Assembly (NCBI GenBank): GCA_037444075.1
Contig: JBBIND010000004.1
Coordinates: 1 to 64,000, forward strand
DNA: 64,000 nucleotides
Origin: JBBIND01 sp037444075
GTDB lineage: Bacteria > Acidobacteriota > Terriglobia > Bryobacterales > Bryobacteraceae
Direction of reading: 5' to 3'
In this document: one piece after another, positions 1-8,090 of the stretch
Numbering within the stretch: the stretch's first letter is position 1
How the letters are laid out: the number at the start of each line of letters is the position of its first letter
Position numbers and translations under genes: made by a program
The notes under the pieces: generated by a model
The model's input: only the letters and a program-made list of their open reading frames with translations
Databases searched by the model: none
What the model was told of the DNA's origin: nothing

Positions 1-57
1 GCGGGCGCGCCGCGAAGTTGACATTTTAGCGCAACCGGGTCTAGTCCCAAGCCGCTG

Positions 58-288
58 CTAGTCCCTGGTGTTCTCGTGGACTTTGCGCACCATCCCCTGC
101 AACTCCCAAAGGACGGCGGGGTCCGCACTGGCGATGCCCGCCGTGACCGGGTCGCGCATTTCCAGGATTTCCTTGAGCCTCTGTTGGCGTTCCGGGTTGG
201 TGATGTTGGGAAGGACGTCTCTAAGCGTGTTGAAAAACTGCGTAGAGTGCTGGGAGGCCAGCCCGAAGTTCTTCTGGCTGGCCTCCAT
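58..288 (-). CDS. small hypothetical protein (76 aa)
   Basis: Small protein of unknown function. It is soluble-looking, charged and mostly helical by composition, with no signal peptide, membrane segment or motif I recognise. I start it at the ATG at 288 because the open frame beyond that runs into the upstream CBS gene with non-coding-looking sequence. It lies 67 bases downstream of the CBS-domain gene on the same strand and could be co-transcribed with it. There is no clear Shine-Dalgarno sequence. It is called a gene because its codon use and composition (many Glu, Arg and Leu) look protein-like. A chance open frame remains possible. Confidence 0.5.
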   Translation of the reverse strand: MEASQKNFGLASQHSTQFFNTLRDVLPNITNPERQQRLKEILEMRDPVTAGIASADPAVLWELQGMVRKVHENTRD

Positions 289-355
289 GTAGACAAAACC
301 TATCTGGTCACGTATACGCGGCGCTTTGTTCCGCCAGACGCAGGGCGGCGGTCCG

Positions 356-805
356 TCAGGCGGGATACTTGCCTGTAATGTAGTCTTCCAGATGGCGGAT
401 CGTGGCTTGTTGGTCAGTGATGATGGCACGCACCAGGTCCCCGATGGAGATCACGCCTACCACACGGTCATCTTCCAGCACAGGCAGGTGGCGGACACGG
501 CGGTTCGTCATTATCCGCATGCTTTCGTCCACCGTGTGATCCGGAGTGACATAGTAAACGGGGGAGCTCATGATTTCGCCCACCGGCGTCTGTTTGGAAG
601 ATTTTCCCTGGAGAATCACTTTGCGCGCGTAGTCGCGTTCGGAGACGATGCCAACGAGCTTCTCCCCGTGCAGCACCAGCAATGCTCCGACGTGCCTCTC
701 AGCCATGTGTGAGATGGCCTCGTAGATCGAGGCGTCAGGGGGCAGCCAGTATACGTCGCCGCCTTTGGACTCCAGAAGAGTGCGGATTGTCTCGACAGTG
801 GGCAT
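356..805 (-). CDS. two-CBS-domain protein
   Basis: Stand-alone CBS-pair protein of 149 aa, the usual length for this type. The first CBS domain covers about residues 8-68, including the stretch GIVSERDYARK. The second covers about 75-135, with the matching stretch GVISIGDLVRAI. Such proteins bind adenosine nucleotides between the two repeats and act as energy or redox sensors, or as partners of other enzymes. Nothing here shows which ligand or partner applies. The protein is cytoplasmic, with no signal or membrane segment. A GAAGG element precedes the ATG, and a TATGAT -10-like box lies 18 bases upstream. The next gene downstream is a small unknown protein. Confidence 0.85.
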   Translation of the reverse strand: MPTVETIRTLLESKGGDVYWLPPDASIYEAISHMAERHVGALLVLHGEKLVGIVSERDYARKVILQGKSSKQTPVGEIMSSPVYYVTPDHTVDESMRIMTNRRVRHLPVLEDDRVVGVISIGDLVRAIITDQQATIRHLEDYITGKYPA

Positions 806-823
806 CGGTTCGACCTTCGAGCT

Positions 824-829
824 ATCATA
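824..829 (-). promoter_or_regulatory. -10-like box of the CBS gene
   Basis: TATGAT read on the minus strand, 18 bases before the ATG of the CBS-domain gene. It leaves room for a short leader containing GAAGG. No convincing -35 element is visible. Confidence 0.35.
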
Positions 830-893
830 ATCCGGCTCAGGCTCGGATCGCTAGTCCGGCAGGCGGGCGGACGCAACCTGCGCCGCGATTCGC

Positions 894-899
894 TATCCT
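894..899 (+). promoter_or_regulatory. -10-like box, leaderless start of ABC permease
   Basis: TATCCT followed by exactly 6 bases and then the TTG start at 906. There is no Shine-Dalgarno sequence. The position predicts transcription starting at or next to the start codon, which supports the otherwise unusual TTG start. Confidence 0.4.
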
Positions 900-905
900 A
901 ATCGC

Positions 906-1715
906 TTGGCGCGCATTCCTGGATTCCTGTTTCTAACAAGCCTGGTTGAGAGGCGCACGCTGCTTCTGCAGCTGGTGCGGCGCGACTTCGAGCAGCGCTT
1001 CGTCGGTTCCGCCGCGGGGTGGCTTTGGGGGCTCATCCACCCCCTGGTGCTCCTGCTGAGCTGGACATTCGTCTTCCAGATCTGCATGAAGATCACGCTG
1101 CCGCGTGGTGAGGTCACGCAGAACTACACCATCTTCCTGTTGTGCGGATACCTGCCCTGGATGCTGTTTCAGGAGACCGTTATGCGCTCGGCAACCAGCC
1201 TGATTGACCATTCCAACCTGATCACCAAGACCTTGTTCCCCGCCGAGCTGCTGCCGATTTCCATCTTTATCTCCTCTCTAATCAATCACTTGATGGCGTT
1301 GGTGCTGGTGGCGCTGGCCGTTTTGCTGGTGTTGAATCACTTCAGCCTGATGATCCTGATGCTGCCCCTGTACATGTTCCTGGCCGGTCTGTTCGCGGTC
1401 GGCGTCGGGTGGATTGCCGCCAGCCTCCACGTGTATCTTCGGGATACGGCGCAAGTGCTCACGGTGACGCTCACCTTGTGGTTCTGGACCACGCCCATCT
1501 TCATCAACGAGGAGTTTTACCCCGAACAGGTGCGTTTCCTCCTGAAGGTGAATCCACTGGCTTTCCTGGTGCGGGCTTACCGGGATCGCATCCTGTCTTA
1601 CAGGGTTCCGGATTGGGAGGAGACCGCGGTTCTGGCTGGCTTCAGCCTGGCCACCTTCGTTGCCGGCGGCCTGTTCTTCCGCCACCTGCGGCGAGGTTTC
1701 GCTGACGTGCTTTAG
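906..1715 (+). CDS. ABC-2 type polysaccharide export permease
   Basis: Integral membrane permease of the ABC-2/Wzm-TagG-RfbA type (269 aa, normal length). These move lipid-linked O-antigen, teichoic acid or other glycans across the inner membrane together with a separate ATPase. About six hydrophobic segments are visible, beginning near residue 38 (GWLWGLIHPLVLLL). The amphipathic N-terminus LLLQLVRRDFEQRFVGSAAG is typical of the family. The start is TTG, chosen because the next in-frame ATG would remove the conserved N-terminus and because a -10-like box sits 6 bases upstream. The cognate ATPase (Wzt-like) is not next to it: the following gene is a sulfatase. The glycan exported is unknown. 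Confidence 0.85.
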   Translation: MARIPGFLFLTSLVERRTLLLQLVRRDFEQRFVGSAAGWLWGLIHPLVLLLSWTFVFQICMKITLPRGEVTQNYTIFLLCGYLPWMLFQETVMRSATSLIDHSNLITKTLFPAELLPISIFISSLINHLMALVLVALAVLLVLNHFSLMILMLPLYMFLAGLFAVGVGWIAASLHVYLRDTAQVLTVTLTLWFWTTPIFINEEFYPEQVRFLLKVNPLAFLVRAYRDRILSYRVPDWEETAVLAGFSLATFVAGGLFFRHLRRGFADVL

Positions 1716-1723
1716 GAGTGATT

Positions 1724-3103
1724 ATGCCTGGTGTTTCTCGACGCCATTTCTTCATGACCGCGGGAGCCGGCCTGCTGGCCAGGCCGGCGCAAGCCGCGCC
1801 GCGCCCTAATGTGCTGCTCATCCTGGCCGACGACCTGGCTTCCTGGATGCTCGGATGTTACGGGAATCGCGAGATTCGGACGCCGAACATCGACCTGCTG
1901 GCGCGAAGCGGCACACGCTTTCAGAACAGTTTCGTTTGCACGCCCATTTGCTCCGCCAGCCGGGCGACGCTGTTCACCGGCCGGGTCCCTCGCCAGCACG
2001 GCATCCACGACTTCCTCACGGACAAACCTGCGGAGAGGCCGCCTCAGGGTCAGGCCGCGCCGCCGCCCTCGTTCGCCAAGGAGATGATGATCTCCGACAT
2101 CCTGGCGGCCGAAGGCTACGACTGCGGCTATGTGGGCAAGTGGCACATGGGCAACGACGAGCAGCCCGGCCACGGCTTCCGCCACAGCTACACGCTCTCA
2201 GCCGGTCCGCGCACGAACCGCGATCCCGTGATGAGCCGCAACGGCCAGCGCGTTCAGGAGCAAGGCTATCTGGCGGAGTTGATGACGCAGGAGGCCTGCC
2301 GCTTCATCGATGAACAAAAAGCCGGCCGCCCCTTCTTCCTCACCGTGGGCTACCTGAACCCCCACACGCCCTACGATGGGCACCCGCAGAAGTACTACGA
2401 CATGTACGCCAAAACCAGCTTCGACACGGTCGGCTGGCAACCGGCGGCGCCCCATGCCCTGCGGGAGAAGGACATGCTGCAGGACATCGTCGGGAACATT
2501 CGCAAGTGCGCTGCCAGCGTCACAGCGCTGGACGACCAGATCCCCGTTCTCCTGGACAGGCTCCAGCAGCGCGGGATGCGCGACAACACGCTCGTCATCT
2601 TCACGAGCGACAACGGCTACCTGCTGGGACGCCACGGGCTTTGGAGCAAGGGACACGCTTCCGACCCCATCAACATGTACGAGGAAGTCATGCAGGTGCC
2701 CATGATCTGGCACTGGCGCGGACGCACCCCCGTGGAAGCCGTCCGGCCCGAGTTGGTCAGCTTCTATGACTTCCTGCCGAGCCTCTGCGAGGCGGTCGGC
2801 GTCACCCCGCCCGGGGACCGGAACTTGTGCGGCAACAGTTACTTCCCGTTAGCCGCCGGGCGCGCCCTGCCGCGAGGGCGCAGTTGGCCGGGCACCGTTT
2901 TCGGCCATTTCCGGAACACCGAGATGGCGCGCGACAACCGCTTCAAACTGGTCCTCCGGAACGACGGGACCGGGCCGAATGAACTCTACAACCTGCGCAC
3001 GGATCCCGGCGAAGCCAGGAATGAGTTCGACAACGCGGCTTACATCACGGTCAAGGACCGGCTGCAGGGCGAGTTGGAAGCCTGGCGGCGGAAGTGCGTG
3101 TAG
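1724..3103 (+). CDS. Tat-exported type I sulfatase
   Basis: Arylsulfatase-family hydrolase (459 aa) expected to remove sulfate esters from organic substrates, probably sulfated sugars, outside the cytoplasm. The N-terminus has a twin-arginine leader (SRRHFF) and an Ala-rich cleavage region. Metal-site Asp pair LADD is at residues 36-37. The modification motif is Cys76-Ser-Ala-Ser-Arg80, followed by ATLFTGR; this Cys must be converted to formylglycine. A later SDNGYLLGRHGLWSKGH stretch carries further metal and sulfate-binding residues. The ATG at 1724 is preferred over the GTG at 1718 because an AGGAG at 1714-1718 is correctly spaced for it. It follows the ABC permease by 8 bases and is probably co-transcribed. 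No formylglycine-generating enzyme with an intact active site is in the window. Confidence 0.92.
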   Translation: MPGVSRRHFFMTAGAGLLARPAQAAPRPNVLLILADDLASWMLGCYGNREIRTPNIDLLARSGTRFQNSFVCTPICSASRATLFTGRVPRQHGIHDFLTDKPAERPPQGQAAPPPSFAKEMMISDILAAEGYDCGYVGKWHMGNDEQPGHGFRHSYTLSAGPRTNRDPVMSRNGQRVQEQGYLAELMTQEACRFIDEQKAGRPFFLTVGYLNPHTPYDGHPQKYYDMYAKTSFDTVGWQPAAPHALREKDMLQDIVGNIRKCAASVTALDDQIPVLLDRLQQRGMRDNTLVIFTSDNGYLLGRHGLWSKGHASDPINMYEEVMQVPMIWHWRGRTPVEAVRPELVSFYDFLPSLCEAVGVTPPGDRNLCGNSYFPLAAGRALPRGRSWPGTVFGHFRNTEMARDNRFKLVLRNDGTGPNELYNLRTDPGEARNEFDNAAYITVKDRLQGELEAWRRKCV

Positions 3104-3165
3104 GCTCTGGTGGCCGGCGTGGGCTGGGGGCGAGACGGAGATCTTGCCTTGGAATCGGCATAAAG

Positions 3166-3174
3166 TGGTAACAT
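3166..3174 (+). promoter_or_regulatory. extended -10 of the radical SAM gene
   Basis: TGG followed by TAACAT, an extended -10 pattern, about 49 bases before the ATG at 3223. A TTGCCT lies 19 bases upstream as a weak -35. Confidence 0.3.
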
Positions 3175-3222
3175 TGTGCTAATTGCTGTTCTCTGGCAGC
3201 ACCATTTTTTTGTAGTGAAATC

Positions 3223-4875
3223 ATGATGAACGTACACCCCAAAGGTACGCAGGCTCGCGTACTCCTCACTTCAGTTTTTGGCCCGTACGCCCAGGACGAT
3301 GAATTCGGCAGCCGCTCCATCAATCCCATGGAGCTGTACCACAACCAGGTGACCAAGGCTCAGGGCCCGTTCTCCCTGCGCATGTTCCACCGTTCCTGGG
3401 GAATCATGATGATCCAGGAGAACATCTCCGCCCCGTGTACGGTCCTCGATTTCCCGACCCGCGAGAAGTTCGCTCAGGAACTGCGGAACAACTCCTACGA
3501 CGTTGTGGGAATTTCCTCCATCATCGTGAACGTGGGTAAAGTGCGGGAAATGTGCCGCATGGTGCGGGAACTTTCGCCGCAGAGCACCATCGTCGTGGGC
3601 GGGCACGTCTCCGCGATTCCGGGACTTCAGCACCTGATCGACGCCGACCACATTGTCAAAGGCGACGGCATTTCCTGGATGCGGCGATTCCTCGGCGAGG
3701 ACGAAGATGCCCCCATCCATCACCCGGACATCGTCTCGGGTCACGGGCATCGCCTCATGGGGTTGAGCGTTCCGCGTCCCAAGGGCAAAGTGGCGGCCAC
3801 GCTGATTCCGTCGGTCGGCTGCCCCATGGGGTGCAACTTCTGCACGACATCGGCGTTCTTCGGCGGCAAGGGCAAGTTCCTGAACTTCTTCGATTCGGGC
3901 AAGGAACTTTACGAGCTCATGTGCCGGATGGAGAACAACCTCAGGACGAAGTCATTCTTCGTCATGGACGAGAACTTCCTGCTCAACCGTCCCCGGGCGA
4001 TGGAGTTGTTGGACCTGATGCGGCGCGGCGACAAAAGCTGGGAGTTGTACGTGTTCTCTTCAGCCAACGCGTTGCGCAAGTACACCATGGAGGAGCTGGT
4101 CCAGCTCGGCGTTTCCTGGGTATGGATGGGACTGGAGTCACCCAAGTCCAACTATTCCAAGCTGGACGGGACGAATACGCTGGAACTGACCCGCGAGCTT
4201 CGCAAGCACGGCATCAAGCTTCTGGGATCCACCATCGTGGGCCTGGAGCACCACACACCGGATAACATCAGGTCGGAAATCGAACACGCTGTTTCGCACG
4301 GGACGGACTTCCACCAGTTCATGCTCTACACCCCGGTGCCGGGTACTCCCCTCTACCATGAGATGGAGCAGGAAGGCAGGCTGCTGAACGTTGACCTGGC
4401 TGACATCCACGGACAGTTCAAATTCAATTTCGAGCATGCCGCCATTTCCAGAGAGCAGTCCAAGAACTTTCTTGACTGGGCCTTCGAAAGGGACTACGAA
4501 GTAAACGGTCCCAGCGTGTACCGTATCTGCCGGACGATGCTGGACGGTTGGCGGCGTTACCGCAATCACCCCGACCGGCGCATCCGGAGGCGGTTCGAGT
4601 CCGAGATAGCCTCTTTGAAGAGCGGCTACGCGGCTTTGCTGTGGGCCATGGAAAAGCACTTGCGGGAGACCAACCGGACGGTCAGCCAGAAGATCCGTGA
4701 ACTGCGCCTTGACCTGTCCATCGAATTCGGCGTCGCCAGCCGCGTGGCTCAGGCTTTTGCCGGTCCACTGCTGCTCTGGTCGACGCGCCGCGAAGAAAAG
4801 CGGCTCGCGAAGGGTCTCACCTACGAGCCGGACACGGTCATCGAGCGGAAGAACTGGGCTCCCGCTTCGGAATAA
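3223..4875 (+). CDS. B12-binding-domain radical SAM protein
   Basis: Radical SAM enzyme of 550 aa. The N-terminal third looks like a cobalamin-binding Rossmann domain (VVGISSIIVN near residue 95, then VVGGHVS near 125). The core begins with the 4Fe-4S cluster motif Cys200-Pro-Met-Gly-Cys204-Asn-Phe-Cys207. The architecture is that of the BchE/HpnJ/P-methylase group, which methylate or cyclise unreactive carbons or phosphorus. The substrate cannot be read from the sequence. The C-terminus beyond about residue 430 is basic and helical and is not a SPASM domain, so it is not the sulfatase-maturing enzyme for the gene upstream. Two adjacent ATGs (3223 and 3226) are possible starts. Its 3' end overlaps the convergent GNAT gene by 38 bases. 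Confidence 0.85.
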   Translation: MMNVHPKGTQARVLLTSVFGPYAQDDEFGSRSINPMELYHNQVTKAQGPFSLRMFHRSWGIMMIQENISAPCTVLDFPTREKFAQELRNNSYDVVGISSIIVNVGKVREMCRMVRELSPQSTIVVGGHVSAIPGLQHLIDADHIVKGDGISWMRRFLGEDEDAPIHHPDIVSGHGHRLMGLSVPRPKGKVAATLIPSVGCPMGCNFCTTSAFFGGKGKFLNFFDSGKELYELMCRMENNLRTKSFFVMDENFLLNRPRAMELLDLMRRGDKSWELYVFSSANALRKYTMEELVQLGVSWVWMGLESPKSNYSKLDGTNTLELTRELRKHGIKLLGSTIVGLEHHTPDNIRSEIEHAVSHGTDFHQFMLYTPVPGTPLYHEMEQEGRLLNVDLADIHGQFKFNFEHAAISREQSKNFLDWAFERDYEVNGPSVYRICRTMLDGWRRYRNHPDRRIRRRFESEIASLKSGYAALLWAMEKHLRETNRTVSQKIRELRLDLSIEFGVASRVAQAFAGPLLLWSTRREEKRLAKGLTYEPDTVIERKNWAPASE

Positions 4876-5332
4876 CGTAGTCCACTTCGTAGACCACATA
4901 GCCGGTGCGGCTCATGCCGATCTTTTCGTAGGTTTGCTGTGCCGCGCGGTTTTCGGATTCCACGTAGAGGCGCAAGCCGCAAACGCCTTCCGCGTTCCGG
5001 GCGCGCATGACAACATCCTCGTAAAGCTGGCGGAAAATGCCACGCCCGCGGAAATCGGGCGCCACGTATACGCTCTGAATCCACCAGAAAGTGCCGTTGC
5101 GCCAATCGCTCCATTCGTAGGTGACCATCAACTGCCCCACCACGCGGCCATCGAGTTCCGCCAGCAGATAGAAGCCCTTGGAGGAGTCCGCGAGGAGGCT
5201 GTGGACGCCCGCCAGCGCGCGCTCGGCGCACAATTCTATGTGTTCGGTTTCCAAGGCCATGGCGCTGTTAAAGGCGGTGATTTGTTCAGCGTCCGTGGAG
5301 ACTGCCGGGCGGATTATGGGGGCTTCGGACAT
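4838..5332 (-). CDS. GNAT family N-acetyltransferase
   Basis: Acetyl-CoA-dependent N-acetyltransferase (164 aa). The acetyl-CoA pyrophosphate loop is visible as PDFRGRGIF, preceded by the beta-strand FWWIQSVYV, and the C-terminal part contains LYVESENRAAQQTYEKIGM, the usual GNAT motif B. The acceptor is unknown. The start at 5332 (ATG of MSEAPIIRP) is chosen because the fold begins there; the open frame extends 20 codons further but reaches towards uppS. The gene is convergent with the radical SAM gene, with overlapping 3' ends, and divergent from uppS. Confidence 0.88.
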   Translation of the reverse strand: MSEAPIIRPAVSTDAEQITAFNSAMALETEHIELCAERALAGVHSLLADSSKGFYLLAELDGRVVGQLMVTYEWSDWRNGTFWWIQSVYVAPDFRGRGIFRQLYEDVVMRARNAEGVCGLRLYVESENRAAQQTYEKIGMSRTGYVVYEVDYVIPKREPSSSAR

Positions 5333-5370
5333 GGCGGCGTTCCGGGTGGACCGGCGGCAAATCTGAAGTG

Positions 5371-5376
5371 TACTAT
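5371..5376 (+). promoter_or_regulatory. -10-like box of uppS-cdsA
   Basis: TACTAT, 14 bases before the uppS ATG, in the short region between the divergent GNAT and uppS genes. An AGGG follows it. There is no clear -35. Confidence 0.3.
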
Positions 5377-5390
5377 AGGGAATTAACCGC

Positions 5391-6223
<833 letters not shown>

Positions 6224-6227
<4 letters not shown>

Positions 6228-7000
6228 AGCGGATACTGACCGCGGCGCTGCTGCTGCCGCCGGTGCTGTACCTCATCCTGCGCGCGCCTTCCCTGGCGTT
6301 CCTGGCGGCTGCTGCCGTAGTCGCGCTCTTGTGCTTCCATGAATACCGCCGAATCGTTGAGGCGCATGGCTTCTCCTGCGGCGGTCCCATCGGCTACGCG
6401 GCCGGTTTGATTGTGCTGCTGATGCCCCAGCGCGAAGCGCTGGCCGTGCTGTCGATACTGGCGCTCGTAGCGCTTCTGGTCGCCATGCGCCGCGAGAACC
6501 TCTCTGAGGCGCTGCCATCGGCGGGCGCCTTGCTGCTTGGCGTGGTCTACGTGTTCCTGCCCTGGCGTTTTGCGGCCGGCCTGAGAGCGGTGAGCGAGCA
6601 TTGGGTCCTGTTTGCGCTGGCCATCAACTGGGCTGGTGATGTGGCCGCCTATTACGCGGGACGCGCCTTCGGGCGCCACCGGATGGCTCCCCGCGTCAGC
6701 CCGAAGAAGTCCTGGGAGGGCGCCGCGGCCTCGGTGGCTGCTTCCATGCTGTTCGGTTTTCTCTACCTCGGCCGATTCCAGTCCGGTATTCCCTGGTATG
6801 AAGTGGCGGGTCTGTGCCTGGTGGCGAACCTGGCCGGCCAGTGGGGTGACTTGGCCGAATCAGCGATCAAGCGCGGAGCCGGCGTGAAAGACAGCGGGGT
6901 GCTGCTGCCGGGTCACGGAGGCTTTCTGGACCGGCTGGACAGCACGCTCTTCTCATTGCCGGTAGTCTACTTCTGGGTAGTCCAGCCCTGGAAATTCTGA
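6224..7000 (+). CDS. cdsA: phosphatidate cytidylyltransferase
   Basis: CDP-diacylglycerol synthase (258 aa): CTP plus phosphatidic acid gives CDP-diacylglycerol, the precursor of bacterial phospholipids. It is a polytopic inner-membrane protein with about eight hydrophobic segments. The C-terminal family signature is intact: SAIKRGAGVKDSGVLLPGHG followed by GFLDRLDS. A conserved SPKKSWEG lies near the middle. It overlaps uppS by four bases. Its 3' end overlaps the convergent glycosyltransferase gene by 34 bases, so both proteins' C-termini share DNA. Confidence 0.95.
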
Positions 7001-7983
7001 GAATCCCCCTCGGCTCCGAGAGCCCGCCGCACGGACTCCCGGTGGCCGCCGAGGACTTCACGCACCGCGTAGATTTTCCTTCCGGCGCTTTCAAAATACG
7101 TCCGCATCACCAGTTCGCCAAGTACACCCGTGCAGAACAGCAGGAGTCCGGCCAGCAGCAGCAGTCCGCCGGCGACCATGAGCGGCCCGTGCTGCTCCAT
7201 GATGGAACCGCCCCGCAGCTTGAACACCAGCAGGTAGGCCAGAACCAGGCCGCCGACCGAAGTGGAGAGCAAGCCCAGTTTGCCGAAGAAATGCATCGGC
7301 CGCGTGAAGTAACTCAGCAGAAACTTGATCGTCAGGATGTCGAACAGCACGTGGAAGGTCCGGCCCAATCCGTAGTGGGACGAGCCGGCGGCGCGCGGGG
7401 AATTGCTGATGGGCACCTCGGCGACTCGCGCACCGTAGAAACTGGCCAGTGCAGGTATGAAGCGGTGCAACTCGCCGTACAGGCGCACGTCTTTCAGAAC
7501 CTCGGCCCGGTAAGCCTTGAAAGTAGTGCCGAAATCCCTCAGGTTGAGCCCGCTGGCTTTGGCCATGCACCAGTTAGCGACGCGTGAAGGCAGCCTGCGG
7601 GTGAGCGCGTTGTCTGTGCGCTGGCGGCGCCAGCCGCTGGCTATGTCATAGCCTTCCTCGAGCTTGCTGAGCAGCGCGGGGATGTCAGCGGGGTCGTGCT
7701 GGAGGTCGCCGTCCATGGAGATGATGATTTCACCGCCTGCCATGTCGAAGCCCGCCGCGAGAGCCGCGGTTTGACCGAAGTTGCGGCGCAAGCGGACCAC
7801 CACCACCTGCGTGTCATTCTGCGCCAGGCTTTTCAGCAGTTCAAAGCTGCCGTCCGTTGAGGCGTCGTCCACGTAGATGATCTCCCAGGCTCTGCGTAAG
7901 TCTTTGAGAACACTTGTCAGACGGCCATGCAGTGAAGCGATGGCGTGGGCCTCGTTGTGGACCGGAATGACGACTGAAATCAT
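6967..7983 (-). CDS. polyprenyl-phosphate-type GT2 glycosyltransferase
   Basis: Family 2 glycosyltransferase (338 aa) of the DPM1/GtrB/ArnC type, which moves a sugar from a nucleotide sugar to a polyprenyl phosphate at the inner leaflet of the membrane. The N-terminal GT-A domain has VVIPVHNEA, IYVDDASTDGS and the metal-binding ISMDGDLQHDP. Two C-terminal membrane helices lie at about residues 232-256 and 268-292. The sugar is not determinable. The start is the ATG at 7983, with AAAGG three bases before it. The promoter region is shared with the divergent gyrA. The 3' end overlaps cdsA by 34 bases. Confidence 0.9.
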   Translation of the reverse strand: MISVVIPVHNEAHAIASLHGRLTSVLKDLRRAWEIIYVDDASTDGSFELLKSLAQNDTQVVVVRLRRNFGQTAALAAGFDMAGGEIIISMDGDLQHDPADIPALLSKLEEGYDIASGWRRQRTDNALTRRLPSRVANWCMAKASGLNLRDFGTTFKAYRAEVLKDVRLYGELHRFIPALASFYGARVAEVPISNSPRAAGSSHYGLGRTFHVLFDILTIKFLLSYFTRPMHFFGKLGLLSTSVGGLVLAYLLVFKLRGGSIMEQHGPLMVAGGLLLLAGLLLFCTGVLGELVMRTYFESAGRKIYAVREVLGGHRESVRRALGAEGDSQNFQGWTTQK

Positions 7984-8080
7984 CAGCCTTTAACCAGTGT
8001 AACTTGGTAAAATTGAGATTACACATTCGTTTTAGTACGCCGGGAGCCGGACGTGTGAGGCGCACCGGAGACTGGTAAGA

Positions 8081-8085
8081 AGGAG
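8081..8085 (+). promoter_or_regulatory. ribosome binding site that fixes the gyrA TTG start
   Basis: AGGAG (within AAGAAGGAGTCC) ends 5 bases before the TTG at 8091. This strong site decides for the non-ATG start of gyrA. Confidence 0.75.
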
Positions 8086-8090
8086 TCCTT

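Noticed and set aside
18..46. Perfect TTGACA (-35-like) at 18-23 on the plus strand
   Set aside because: The hexamer 17 bases downstream is a poor -10 and the next genes run on the minus strand, so there is no gene for it to drive.
3223..4875. Radical SAM gene as the sulfatase-maturing enzyme of the neighbouring sulfatase
   Set aside because: It has an N-terminal B12-binding-type domain and no Cys-rich SPASM region, unlike anaerobic sulfatase-maturing enzymes.
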